A stretch of DNA of 64,000 nt from Motilibacter rhizosphaerae (lineage in GTDB: Bacteria; Actinomycetota; Actinomycetes; Motilibacterales; Motilibacteraceae): contig NZ_SGXD01000001.1 of NCBI RefSeq assembly GCF_004216915.1, positions 434,001 to 498,000 of the forward strand, written 5' to 3'. The notes under the pieces were generated by a model. That model was not told the origin of the DNA. It was given only the letters and a program-made list of their open reading frames with translations, and ran no database searches. Both the position numbers and the translations under genes were made by a program. Of the stretch, positions 36,825-45,315 are shown in pieces (within the stretch, counting starts at the first letter, position 1; every line of letters starts with the position of its first letter).

Positions 36825-37631
36825 TCAGCCGAAGCGGCCGTTGACGTAGTCGAAGGTCCGCGGGTCCTCCGGCGCTTCGAAGACCTGCTGGGTGCTCCCC
36901 TGCTCCACGATGTGGCCGGGCTGCCCCTGCTCCGCGAGGAAGAACGCGCAGACGTCGGAGACGCGCGCCGCCTGCTGCATGTTGTGCGTGACGATGACGA
37001 TCGTCACCTCGCGCTTGAGCTCGTGGATCGTCTCCTCGATGCGGCGCGTCGAGGTCGGGTCGAGCGCCGAGCACGGCTCGTCCATGAGCAGCACCTTCGG
37101 CTGCACCGCGAGCGAGCGGGCGATGCAGAGCCGCTGCTGCTGGCCGCCGGAGAGACCGCCGCCGGGCTGGCGCAGGCGCGTGCGCACCTCGTTCCACAGG
37201 CCCGCCTTGCTGAGGCACGACTCGACGAGCACGTCCTTCTCGTCGCGACCGGCCTTGCGCCCGGTGAGCTTGAGCCCGGCGAGCACGTTGTCGTAGATGC
37301 TCATGGCCGGGAAGGGGTTCGGCTTCTGGAAGACCATGCCGATGTCCCTGCGCGCCTCGGTCAGCCGGCGCTGCGGGGCGTAGATGTCCTCGCCGTCCAG
37401 CAGGACCTCGCCGGCCAGTGAGGCGGAGGGCACGAGCTCGTGCATCCGGTTGAGGATGCGCAGGAACGTCGACTTGCCGCAGCCCGACGGCCCGATCAGC
37501 GCCGTCACCTGACCGGCGGGCATGACGAGGTCGACGCGGTCGAGGACCTTGTGGTCCCCGAACCACGCGGAGACGCTGCGGCCCTCCAGGCTCGCGAGCT
37601 GGACGGTCTCGGGCTCGAGCAGCGCGGTCAT
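36825..37631 (-). CDS. pstB: Phosphate ABC transporter ATP-binding protein PstB
   Basis: 268 residues, typical PstB. Walker [10 protein letters not shown] (about residues 45-53), Q-loop [12 protein letters not shown], signature [16 protein letters not shown] (about 158), Walker [17 protein letters not shown] and switch [16 protein letters not shown]. The C-terminus ends in YVNGRFG, as is usual. ATG 37631 has GGAGACAGC just before it; two upstream in-frame ATGs lack this. It should power PstC-PstA, whose genes lie 13 kb upstream on the same strand, separated by the surface-protein genes. Confidence 0.95.
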   Translation of the reverse strand: MTALLEPETVQLASLEGRSVSAWFGDHKVLDRVDLVMPAGQVTALIGPSGCGKSTFLRILNRMHELVPSASLAGEVLLDGEDIYAPQRRLTEARRDIGMVFQKPNPFPAMSIYDNVLAGLKLTGRKAGRDEKDVLVESCLSKAGLWNEVRTRLRQPGGGLSGGQQQRLCIARSLAVQPKVLLMDEPCSALDPTSTRRIEETIHELKREVTIVIVTHNMQQAARVSDVCAFFLAEQGQPGHIVEQGSTQQVFEAPEDPRTFDYVNGRFG

Positions 37632-37713
37632 GCTGTCTCCTCGCTGGTGCGGCATGGCACGGTCGGACGGGTGGGGTGTCGTCATGGCGGCAGCTGCTCG
37701 GATCCCTGCTGGT

Positions 37714-38700
37714 CTAGAGGATGTTCGGGAGGAGGCGGGCCGCCTCGTGGGCGGTGGAGAGGGCGACGTACGCGAGCACCGGCACGCCGGCGAGCCACGC
37801 GTGCCAGCCGTCCCAGCGGAGGCGCAGCCAGGCGAAGCCCGCCGCGACCAGCAGGAGTGCCTGCGACCACAGCAGCAACGGCGTCAGCGCGGAGGAGTCG
37901 CGGCCGAAGGGCTTCTCGTCGTCCGGGACGTCCTCCAGCACCTTCGCGCTGCGCGGGACGGGCGTGCCCTGCAGCTGCGCGTCGACGCGCAGCACACCGC
38001 TCGGAGCCCACCAGGGGCCGTCGGTCGTCACGAGGGTCAGGCGTCCCGTGTGCGGCTGCAGCTGCGGGATCGGGTCGCCCGCACGGCGGAGGTCCTGGAC
38101 GACGTAGGTGAAGGGCTGCTGGCCCTTCGCCGGTCCCTGGCCGGTCGTGACGAGGATCGTGTCGCCCGCCTTGAGCTCGTGCAGCCGCCGGAACGGCGCG
38201 CCGTAGGCCAGTCCCCGCCCGTAGACGACGGCCGGCCCGTACTGCCCGGGCAGCGCGGTGTCCCGCTCGTGCCCCGGGCCCGAGCGCAGCACCGTCGACG
38301 ACGACCCCTCGAGCACCACCTGGCGCAGCCCGATCGTGGGGATCTGCATCACCGCGACGGGCGCGCCGAGCGGGAGCAGCTGCTTGTGCACCGTGTCCGT
38401 CTGCCCGATGGGGGCGAGCCCCTTGGCCAGCTGGACGCGGAACTGGGCGTAGGTCGTGCGCTGGTCGCGGGCCTCGCGCAGCGCCCCGACGCCGACCATC
38501 TCGAGGGCGAGGGTGCCGGCGAGCAGGGCGATGACGAGCAGCGCGGAGTGGAGGAGGTACGGCGTGCTGCCCCGGTCGAGCGGCTGCTTGGCCGGGACCA
38601 GCTGGAGGACCCGTCTCCCCGCCGGCATGCGCCGACGGGGAGACGGGGTGACGGCGCCGGCGGGGACGGCCGGGCGCTCGTCGGTGAGCGACGAGCTCAC
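37714..38700 (-). CDS. Sortase-fold membrane protein lacking the catalytic residues (pseudo-sortase)
   Basis: 328 residues. GTG 38700 overlaps the stop of the upstream Ig-protein gene (GTGA). An N-terminal membrane segment ([24 protein letters not shown], about 50), an extracellular sortase-like barrel (about 110-260) and two C-terminal membrane segments (about 280-325). Barrel landmarks are clear: [47 protein letters not shown] and [11 protein letters not shown]. The position of the catalytic His (AGHRTTYGAPF in class E) is [11 protein letters not shown], that of the Cys (LTLITC) is LTLVTT, and the Arg (RLVV) is VLRV. All three are missing, so transpeptidation is unlikely; a binding or scaffold role is more probable. 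Confidence 0.8.
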   Translation of the reverse strand: MSSSLTDERPAVPAGAVTPSPRRRMPAGRRVLQLVPAKQPLDRGSTPYLLHSALLVIALLAGTLALEMVGVGALREARDQRTTYAQFRVQLAKGLAPIGQTDTVHKQLLPLGAPVAVMQIPTIGLRQVVLEGSSSTVLRSGPGHERDTALPGQYGPAVVYGRGLAYGAPFRRLHELKAGDTILVTTGQGPAKGQQPFTYVVQDLRRAGDPIPQLQPHTGRLTLVTTDGPWWAPSGVLRVDAQLQGTPVPRSAKVLEDVPDDEKPFGRDSSALTPLLLWSQALLLVAAGFAWLRLRWDGWHAWLAGVPVLAYVALSTAHEAARLLPNIL

Positions 38701-39944
38701 TTCACCGACACCGGGCGGCTGGTCGCCGTGCCAGCGGTGTACGTCGCGAGGGAGCCGGTCTCGACGACCGTCAGCTTGTGGCCCTTGTCGGCCTTGGTCA
38801 CGACGTAGGTCGCCTTGGTGGCGCCCTTGATGGCCTTGCCGTCGCGCAGCCACTGGTACTTCAGCGCCTTGGCCTTCGGCTTGAAGACTGCCGCGGTGGC
38901 GGTGAGCTTCGACCCGACCTTGCCGGCACCCGTGATCCGGGGCGCGGTCTTCACCGGCAGCAGCTGCGGGCCGACCTTGACGGCCTTGCTGGTCGAGACC
39001 GTCGAGCCGGCGGCGTTGGTCGCGGTCGCCTTGCACGCCTCGCTCTTGCCGAGCTCGGTCTTGGCGATGGTGCGCGAAGCCGAGCTGCCGGCGACGGCCT
39101 TGCCGCCCACCAGCCAGGAGTACGCCACGCTCGAGGCGCCCGTGAACGACGCGGTGCACGAGACCTTCTGGCCCACCAGGACCTTGCCCGTGATGCTCGC
39201 CGCCTTGACGACCGCGGGGGCGGGCTGCGGCTGGGCCGCCGTGGACTGCGGCGGGGCCGTCGTCACCGGGGGCGCCGGGGGCATCGTCACCGGCGCCGCG
39301 GGCGGCGTGGTGACGGGGGCAGCGGGCGGAGTCGTCACCGGCGCCGCGGGCGGCGTGGTGACCGGGACCTCGGTGGGCGTCGGCGTCGGCGTGGGGGTCG
39401 GCGTCGGGGTCGGGGTCGGCGTAGGGGTGGGAGTCGGCGTCGGCGTGCTCGTCTGGCAGCTGCCCGTCGTCGTCCAGTGGTGGGCGTCGCAGAAGTCCAC
39501 GCCGGCGGTGAAGGTCTTGTAGATCTTCGTCGTCCAGTCCACGCACTGCAGCTCGACGACGTAGTGGCCGGGCGCGATGCTCGGCAGGCCGCCGACGACG
39601 GTCGCCGCGTCGATCCAGCTCTTCGTCGCGTCGACCGTGACGGGGTGCGTCGACGACCACTGCAGGTTGTTGTTGTCGACGAAGAGGATGCCGTCGTCAG
39701 CGTTGGCCATGCCGTACCAGTAGCCGGTGTAGCTGTCCGAGCCCGCCGGGCAGGCGGTGGACGTCGTCAGCGTGGGTCGGTCGGTGTCCAGGCCCGAGGA
39801 CGGGGTGATCGTGAGGGCGGCGCCCGTGGCGGGCAGCTTCCCCTGCGCAGACGCGGGTCCGGCGGTGACCAGACCGCTCACCCCGACCACGGCAGAGGCA
39901 GCGGCCGCCAGGGCGACGAGGACGGAAGCGCGAGCTGATCGCAC
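38697..39944 (-). CDS. Surface protein: Cys-pair module, Thr/Pro linker, tandem Ig-like domains
   Basis: 415 residues from GTG 39944, with a signal peptide (VLVALAAAASAVVGVSGLV). Residues about 33-160 are the Cys-pair module (LPATGAALTITPSSG, STACPAGSDSYTGYWYG, GHYVVELQCVDW). Then a (TP)n tract and repeats of PVTTPPAA (about 165-235), and two Ig-like domains (about 240-415; SITGKVLVGQKVSCTASFTG, ITGAGKVGSKLTATAAVF, YQWLRDGKAI). These two domains match the C-terminus of the orphan PstS at 5945. There is no membrane anchor, so it is secreted or held by partners. Coupled to the pseudo-sortase gene by a 4-bp overlap. Confidence 0.75.
   Translation of the reverse strand: MRSARASVLVALAAAASAVVGVSGLVTAGPASAQGKLPATGAALTITPSSGLDTDRPTLTTSTACPAGSDSYTGYWYGMANADDGILFVDNNNLQWSSTHPVTVDATKSWIDAATVVGGLPSIAPGHYVVELQCVDWTTKIYKTFTAGVDFCDAHHWTTTGSCQTSTPTPTPTPTPTPTPTPTPTPTPTPTEVPVTTPPAAPVTTPPAAPVTTPPAAPVTMPPAPPVTTAPPQSTAAQPQPAPAVVKAASITGKVLVGQKVSCTASFTGASSVAYSWLVGGKAVAGSSASRTIAKTELGKSEACKATATNAAGSTVSTSKAVKVGPQLLPVKTAPRITGAGKVGSKLTATAAVFKPKAKALKYQWLRDGKAIKGATKATYVVTKADKGHKLTVVETGSLATYTAGTATSRPVSVK
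39365..39444 (-). repeat. Thr-Pro hexanucleotide repeat
   Basis: On the plus strand this reads as repeated GTCGGC/GTGGGG hexamers, coding (TP)n on the minus strand. It is the same kind of slip-prone linker as at 7200-7368, and 39240-39365 adds repeated PVTTPPAA units. Confidence 0.75.
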
Positions 39945-40109
39945 GGTAGGACTCTCTCTTTCGTGACGGGCGCACCTGGCGGCGAGCCGTTCGAGGATGG
40001 CGCGGAGGGGCGGCCGCCCGGTGAACGCCGCGCAACCCGGGGGCCAACGCGACAGGGATCTCCCTGCGGCACAGGACGAACAGGGTCAATCAGCAGGCCG
40101 AGTGGTGGA

Positions 40110-41189
40110 TCACACGGACGGGCGGGGCCGACGCCCGGCGAGACGTCGGGACAGCGCGAGCAGCGGTCCTCCCAGCCCGACCAGGAGCGCGACGACGACG
40201 CCGGCGACGAGGGCCGCGGTGAGACGCTGGTGGTCGCCCTTCCGCTGCGCCGCGGCGGAGACGCGCTGCTGCGGCAGCGAGCGCACGGACGGAGAGAGGA
40301 CGGTCCAGGACGTCTGGGCGCTGACCGACATCTGCTCCTTGGAGCCGGAGGGCGTGAACGTCGCGGAGATGACGTGCTCGCCGACCCCCAGCGTCCCCAC
40401 CGACATCACCGCGGTCCCGTCGGCCCCGAGGGCGCCGCGACCGAGCATGCGGTTGCCGTCGAAGAAGGTCACGAACCCTGCGGGGTGCCCGCCGGTGAGG
40501 TCGCGGACGTGCGCGGTGAACGTGAAGGGTCCTGCGCTGCCGAGCTTCTTGGGCATCGCACTGGTGAGGGTCGTGACCGTGATGGCCGTCCCCCCGGAGG
40601 TCCGGGTCACGTCTCCGGCACCAGGAGCGGCGGCGGGTGCGCCCGCCGGACCCGAGGACGTGCGCCTCACTGCCGGCCGGACGACGTGGTAGTGCTGGTG
40701 GGCATCGAACACGACCTTCGCGTCGAAGGTCCGCATCGTCTCGGTGAACTCGCCCTGGCAGACGACCCGCAGGGTGTAGGTGCCCTTCATGCGGTGGCCA
40801 CCGCCGTACATCGCGGCGACGTCGTAGAAGCTCAAGGACGCCTTGAAGGAGAACGGCTTCGTGAGCGAGATGCCGAGGTCGTTCACCGTACGGATCGGCT
40901 CGCCGTCCTTCGGGAAGCCCGGACCGAGCACCAGCGCGTAGAACGTCGCTGACCCGGCAGGGCAAGGTGCGCTCGTCCTGAACGTCGGGATGGTCGTGTC
41001 CTTGCCGGTCGCGGGCGTCACCCCGGCCGTACGCGCCGGTGCCGTCGCGGCGAGGGCCGGCAGGGCGGCACCCGCCGTCCCACCGAGGAGGGTCGCGACC
41101 GCGACCACGAGGCGGGCCAGTCCCCAGCCGGGTGCGCGGCGCACGGAAGCGCTCCGCTCGACGGGTACGGCGGCGCTCGAGCTGCTCAT
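40110..41189 (-). other. Possible internal translation start within the DUF916 fusion gene
   Basis: ATG 41189 is in frame, preceded by CCAGGAG at ideal distance, and begins a 359-residue product with its own signal-like sequence (LARLVVAVATLLGGTAGAALPALAA). This looks like a former separate gene fused to the DUF916 gene by loss of the stop, or a gene giving two products. Confidence 0.4.
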
Positions 41190-42287
41190 CACGGGCTCCT
41201 GGTCCTCGGAGGGGAGGGACGGCGCGGGGGTGGGGGCCGCAGGAGGACGTCGCCGGCGCCGCCACGCCCACCCGCCGCCGAGGACGGCGAGCAGGAGGAG
41301 GCCGAGGACGAGCCAGGGCAGCGCCCAGAACTGGACGCGGGCCTCGACGGGCCGCAGGGTCGGGTCGATGTCGCCCGCGCGCTTGGTCGGGTCGAGCCGG
41401 ACGAGCGCGGTCATGCGCAGCGCGGCACGCACGTGCGTCACGGTCGTGTGGACCGTGAGCGAGCCCTTGGGGAGCAGCTCAGGGACGGGGTGCAGGGACG
41501 CGCCGCTGACCGCGGTCCCGCCGAGCCAGCCGGTGATCCGCACGATCTGCTTCGCGCTCAGGCGCACGTTGCCCGTGTTGGTCACGGTGTAGCTCACGTC
41601 GGCCCTGCCCGCCAGCGGGTTCCACGACGCGTGGTAGCGGGCCCTGAGCCCGGTGATGGACAGCGAGGGGCGCAGCGGGCCCGTCACGCGCACGGTGAGC
41701 CGAGCGCCGACGCGCTGGTCGAGCCGGATGCGGTCCCCGTTCTTGTTGCGCGCGTACGTCGCGAGCGACGCGATGACGGCGCCGGTGTGGTCGCCCGGTG
41801 TCGCGTCGGCCGGGACCTTCAGCGTCACGGGGACGATCACGCTGCTGCGGGCCGGCACCGTCACCTCCCGCGCACCACCGAGCGAGACCCAGGACCCCAC
41901 GTCCTTGGGGCGGGAAGCCGCTGGCAGCAGGGCGAAGGACCCGTCGGTGGTGGTCTCGGCGTCGGTCGGGTATACCGCCACGACGATCGGCACGACGCTG
42001 AGGTTGATGATGGCGGCCTCGTCCTTGGCCGTCGCCCCGGGAGTCGCGGTGTAGCTGAACCCGGTACGCGGGTCCGCCTTGCCGCCCGACGCGGGCTGCA
42101 CGCCGAAGGTGACCTTGGTGCCGGCCGGCACGGGTGCGGTCGACGAGGCGCCTGCCGGCCTGGGAGCGGCGAGGGCGACCGCCGGCGGGAACGCGATCCC
42201 GGCTGCGGCGGCGGCCGTCGCAGCGAGGACAGCAGCACGACGCCTGGGGTGGCGACGGGCTGGCGGGGGCACGCGGAGCGCGATCAT
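40110..42287 (-). CDS. DUF916 (WxL-interacting protein) fused to a Cys-pair surface module
   Basis: 725 residues from ATG 42287. Part 1: signal, DUF916-like domain (about 45-190; VTFGVQPASGGKADPRTGFSY, SSVIVPVTLKVPADATPGDHTGAV), a DUF3324-like beta domain (about 195-310; RPSLSITGLRARYH, YTVTNTGNVRLS) and a membrane segment near 325 with RRRRR after it. Part 2, from an internal Met 367: a second signal-like segment, the Cys-pair module (SAPCPAGSATFYALVLGPG, RVVCQGE), an Ig-like domain and a C-terminal membrane anchor (about 690-713). No stop separates the parts, but ATG 41189 has AGGAG 7 nt before it, so part 2 may also be made alone. DUF916 proteins assist WxL proteins at the Firmicutes cell wall. 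Confidence 0.72.
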   Translation of the reverse strand: MIALRVPPPARRHPRRRAAVLAATAAAAAGIAFPPAVALAAPRPAGASSTAPVPAGTKVTFGVQPASGGKADPRTGFSYTATPGATAKDEAAIINLSVVPIVVAVYPTDAETTTDGSFALLPAASRPKDVGSWVSLGGAREVTVPARSSVIVPVTLKVPADATPGDHTGAVIASLATYARNKNGDRIRLDQRVGARLTVRVTGPLRPSLSITGLRARYHASWNPLAGRADVSYTVTNTGNVRLSAKQIVRITGWLGGTAVSGASLHPVPELLPKGSLTVHTTVTHVRAALRMTALVRLDPTKRAGDIDPTLRPVEARVQFWALPWLVLGLLLLAVLGGGWAWRRRRRPPAAPTPAPSLPSEDQEPVMSSSSAAVPVERSASVRRAPGWGLARLVVAVATLLGGTAGAALPALAATAPARTAGVTPATGKDTTIPTFRTSAPCPAGSATFYALVLGPGFPKDGEPIRTVNDLGISLTKPFSFKASLSFYDVAAMYGGGHRMKGTYTLRVVCQGEFTETMRTFDAKVVFDAHQHYHVVRPAVRRTSSGPAGAPAAAPGAGDVTRTSGGTAITVTTLTSAMPKKLGSAGPFTFTAHVRDLTGGHPAGFVTFFDGNRMLGRGALGADGTAVMSVGTLGVGEHVISATFTPSGSKEQMSVSAQTSWTVLSPSVRSLPQQRVSAAAQRKGDHQRLTAALVAGVVVALLVGLGGPLLALSRRLAGRRPRPSV

Positions 42288-42483
42288 GCGACGGGCCTTC
42301 TCTGCATGAGCGACGGTCGCTGCCCGCGCAGCATGCGCGGCAGACCCCGGAGACATCCGGCAGACCGTCGGTGGACGAGCAGAAGTCTATGCGCAGCAGG
42401 GGTTCTTGTGACCCGTACGGCGAGATGAACTGCCTGTGTACGAGGGGTTTCTGCAGCACCGCATGTTCTCCGGAAACGCCCAA

Positions 42484-42514
42484 GAGGGGGCGGGGCCGAC
42501 GGCCCCACCCCCTC
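42484..42514 (-). terminator. Hairpin after the WxL-like gene
   Basis: GAGGGGG-c-GGGGCC (42484-42497), loop GAC, GGCCCC-a-CCCCCTC to 42514. It lies 45 nt past the stop of the gene at 42559 and separates it from the DUF916 fusion gene, suggesting separate transcripts. Confidence 0.6.
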
Positions 42515-42558
42515 CTGCAGCGGCGGTCCCTCGGGAGAGACTGCCGCTGGCCGAGCGA

Positions 42559-44157
42559 TCAGCTGCCGGCGACCGTGAAGGTCACGACACCGGTGTACTT
42601 GCCGGGGTGCGTCGAGGTGGGAGCCTCGAGCGTCAGCGTGCCGTCCAGCTTGACCGTGCCCGCACCCTTGGCGGCGTGCGCGATCGGGTGGGCCTGGCCG
42701 CCGAGACCCGCGGTGCCCGTGGTGCCGGGCGCGACGGGGAGGGCGGGGACGGCGTTCGCCGAGACCGTGACGGGGTTCGACGCGTTCAGCGCGTTGCCGG
42801 CCAGGTAGGTCGGCGCCAGGTCGGTGAGGCCGACGTTCTGCCCGCTGATCGTGTCGTTCACGTCCGACCCGCCGTTGGCGAGGTCGCCGGCCTGGGCGGA
42901 CAGCGTCCAGGGGAGGTCACCCGCGCGGGTGTCGACGACCTGGATGTTCTGGAACGGCGCCGAGGCGGAGAACTTCGTGCCGTTCGGGTCGATCGCCAGC
43001 GTGCCGAGGTCCAGCGGGCTGCTGGCGGTGTACGGCGTGCTGATGACGATCGTGCCGGCCGGGATCGTGCCCGTGATGGTCTGGACGTCGGGGGTGAACT
43101 GCGCCGCGGCGACCGAGACCGGGACGACCGCGGACTGCGAGGCGACGTAGTCCGTGGGGTCGGCCGGGGTGAACTTCGCCTGCAGCGAGTGGTCACCGGC
43201 CGCGAAGGTCGGCTGGAACGTCGCCGTGCCGCCGACGACGCTCGTGCTGCCGATCTGCGTGGTGCCGTCGAACAGCTGGACGGAGCCCACAGCACCGGCC
43301 GGCGTCACCGCGGCGCTGATGGTCGTGGGCGAGCCCGCGCTGATGTTGTTCGGGACCGTCAGGGAGACCTGCGTCGCCGCAGCTGCCCCCTTGGCCACCG
43401 AGTACGCCACGACCGGGGACGTGGACGTGTTGAACGCGGTGTCGCCGGAGTAGACCGCCTTGTAGCTGTAGGCGCCCTGGCCGACCCCGTTCACCGTGAG
43501 GCTCGCGGAGCCGGCGGCGACCGCCACCGTGCCGAGGCTGGTCGAGCCGTTGAAGAACTCCACGGTGCCCGAGGGCGAGCCGCCGGAGCCCGCGACGGTC
43601 GCCGTCAGGGTGACGTTGACCGGCGCCTGCTGGCCGCTGGCCGGCGTGACCGCGAGGGCGGTGGTGCTGTCGGTCTTCGGCGCCGCCGAGACCGTCGCCT
43701 GGCCGCCGGCGATGTCGAGGCCCTGGGTGAAGGTCCCGAGGATCCCGGAGAAGTCGTCGAGGCAGGCGAACTCGAGCACGTAGTGGCCGTCGACGAGGCC
43801 GGAGGCCCCACCGAGGACCGTGGCCGTGTCGAGGTAGCTGTTGCCGGCCTTGATGGTCATCGACTTCGTGGCGGAGAAGCCGAGGTTGTTGGTGCCGAGG
43901 ATCGGGGCACCGTCGTCGGGCAGGCCGGGGCCGAAGAAGAGGCCCTCGTACTGCGAAGCGCCGGGCTGGTCGCAGCCCTTGCTGGTGACGAACGTCGGGA
44001 TGGTCGTGCCGACCGGGCCGTTGCCGCCGGTGATGGACAGCGCGGCGCCGTTGGCGGGGAGCGTGCCGAGGGCGAAGGCCGGCGTCGCGACGAGGCCGCT
44101 GGCGACGATCGCCGCGCCCCCCGTCAGGGAGGCGGCGAGCGCCTTGTTGATCTTCAC
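42559..44157 (-). CDS. Surface protein: Cys-pair module, two Ig-like domains, WxL-like C-terminus
   Basis: 532 residues; ATG 44157 has AAGGAG upstream. Signal peptide to about residue 29, Cys-pair module (about 30-150; LPANGAALSITGGNG, SKGCDQPGASQYEGLFFGPGLPDDG, EFACLDD), two bacterial Ig-like domains of the type-3/5 kind (about 160-345; SGTVEFFNGSTSLGTV, GSVQLFDGTTQIGS), and a C-terminal domain (about 355-532) matching that at 35158: ISTPYTASSPLDLGTLAIDPNGT, DTRAGDLPWTLSAQAGDL, GQNVGLTDL, HPGKYTGVVTFTV. The WTL and final strand are WxL-like. Candidate client of the DUF916 protein encoded next. Confidence 0.75.
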   Translation of the reverse strand: MKINKALAASLTGGAAIVASGLVATPAFALGTLPANGAALSITGGNGPVGTTIPTFVTSKGCDQPGASQYEGLFFGPGLPDDGAPILGTNNLGFSATKSMTIKAGNSYLDTATVLGGASGLVDGHYVLEFACLDDFSGILGTFTQGLDIAGGQATVSAAPKTDSTTALAVTPASGQQAPVNVTLTATVAGSGGSPSGTVEFFNGSTSLGTVAVAAGSASLTVNGVGQGAYSYKAVYSGDTAFNTSTSPVVAYSVAKGAAAATQVSLTVPNNISAGSPTTISAAVTPAGAVGSVQLFDGTTQIGSTSVVGGTATFQPTFAAGDHSLQAKFTPADPTDYVASQSAVVPVSVAAAQFTPDVQTITGTIPAGTIVISTPYTASSPLDLGTLAIDPNGTKFSASAPFQNIQVVDTRAGDLPWTLSAQAGDLANGGSDVNDTISGQNVGLTDLAPTYLAGNALNASNPVTVSANAVPALPVAPGTTGTAGLGGQAHPIAHAAKGAGTVKLDGTLTLEAPTSTHPGKYTGVVTFTVAGS

Positions 44158-44228
44158 GCGAGGAACTCCTTGTTTTTCGTCAGCGAAGAACGAGAGGGGG
44201 GAGGAGGTTCAGCTGCCGCGGGGCAGGC

Positions 44229-45218
44229 TCAGTTGCTGCCGCAGCTGGCGGTGGGGAGGAAGCCCTGGCGACCGATCGAGGCGGTCTGCGCGCAGACCAG
44301 CGAGTTCGGGCCCTTGAAGACCTGCTGCAGCAGCGCGTCGTCGGGCGAGCTGCTGTTGAGGCGCGCGGTGGAGACCACGTTGTAGACGGTGCGGACGCCG
44401 GCGCCGGCACCGTTCGAGGCCAGTCCGGGGATGCTGTTGATCGCGCCGAGCGCCGAGACGCCGTGCACGTCGGAGATGACGCCCGCGGTCTGCGCGGCCC
44501 ACTGGGAGGACGAGTACGGCATGACCGCGAACTTGTCGGTGCCCAGGCTGGTGCCGTCGTTCTCCTGGATCTTGTCGTTGATGCAGGCGGGGAGCGCCGC
44601 GTCGGTGATGCCCATGAGGTTCTCCCAGACCGAGCGCGAGCCCGAGCCGGCCTGCGGGAGCAGCGGGTGGATCGTCGGCACCTTGCACTGGTAGATCGAC
44701 TGCAGCTGCGCCAGCGTGAACTTCTTCGACAGACCGGAGTCCGAGCGCACGGCGTACGTCAGCGTGTCGACCGCGAGCGCGAGCTTCGTCTGGTCGGCCT
44801 TGGTGCTGCCGGAGGACGAGCGGGCGAAGTCGAGGCAGCCGAAGTACGCGTTGCTCGGGTCCATGGCCTCCTCGAGGCGGTCACGGCCTGCACCCGAGCC
44901 GTCGGGGCGGATCCCGGCGCCGGCGGCGACGCCCGCGTTGCCGGCGTAGGAGCAGCCCGCGGCGCTGCCGTTGGTGTCGAAGGCACCGCCCTTGGCCGAC
45001 CAGTTGCCGATGACCGGGACGCCGCCCACCTTGACGTTGTTGGCGATGTCGGTCATCAGCTCCTCGGTGGTGTCCGAGCCGCCACCGTTGAGCGCGTACG
45101 GGTAGGCGCTCGAGGAGGTGTCGGGGTCCGCGTTCGCGACACCGGTGACCGCCATGGCGGTCGGGACGGCGACGACGCCCGCGACGAGCGCGAGCACAGT
45201 GCGCGCGACGAGCTTCAT
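44229..45218 (-). CDS. PstS-like substrate-binding protein, short form
   Basis: 329 residues; ATG 45218 with GAAAGGAC upstream. Signal peptide VLALVAGVVAVPTAMAVTGVANA. The PstS-like order of elements is seen: YALNGGGSDTTEELMTDIAN near residue 41, GIRPDGSGAGRDRLEEAM near 100, LDFARSSSGS near 130 (in the place of the Asp-containing loop), FTLAQLQSIYQCKV near 170 and PQAGSGSRSVWENLMG near 188. It is distant from the main PstS and carries several Cys. It is not tethered. Likely ligand: phosphate or another anion; not determinable here. Confidence 0.7.
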   Translation of the reverse strand: MKLVARTVLALVAGVVAVPTAMAVTGVANADPDTSSSAYPYALNGGGSDTTEELMTDIANNVKVGGVPVIGNWSAKGGAFDTNGSAAGCSYAGNAGVAAGAGIRPDGSGAGRDRLEEAMDPSNAYFGCLDFARSSSGSTKADQTKLALAVDTLTYAVRSDSGLSKKFTLAQLQSIYQCKVPTIHPLLPQAGSGSRSVWENLMGITDAALPACINDKIQENDGTSLGTDKFAVMPYSSSQWAAQTAGVISDVHGVSALGAINSIPGLASNGAGAGVRTVYNVVSTARLNSSSPDDALLQQVFKGPNSLVCAQTASIGRQGFLPTASCGSN

Positions 45219-45240
45219 GTGCGATGTCCTTTCGGTTCGT

Positions 45241-45289
45241 TCCGGGCCCGCCGTGGGCCCGGAGCTGCGCCGGAGACGTGCTCCGGCGC
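45241..45289 (-). terminator. Two tandem hairpins after the 960-residue gene
   Basis: TCCGGGCCC/GGGCCCGGA (45241-45249 with 45255-45263, loop 5) and GCGCCGGAG/CTCCGGCGC (45267-45275 with 45281-45289, loop 5). They lie between the large binding-protein-like gene and the short PstS-like gene and may end or attenuate the pstC-pstA-pstS transcript. Confidence 0.55.
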
Positions 45290-45315
45290 TCCCTGGTGGT
45301 GCAGGGGGAGGGGCG

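Noticed and set aside
37714-38700. Active class E sortase
   Set aside because: The fold landmarks fit, but the His, Cys and Arg positions are Arg, Thr and Val, so I annotated a pseudo-sortase.
40110-42287. Two separate genes split by a stop near 41190
   Set aside because: Reading through the junction gives no stop codon in frame, so one fused gene is annotated, with the internal start noted separately.
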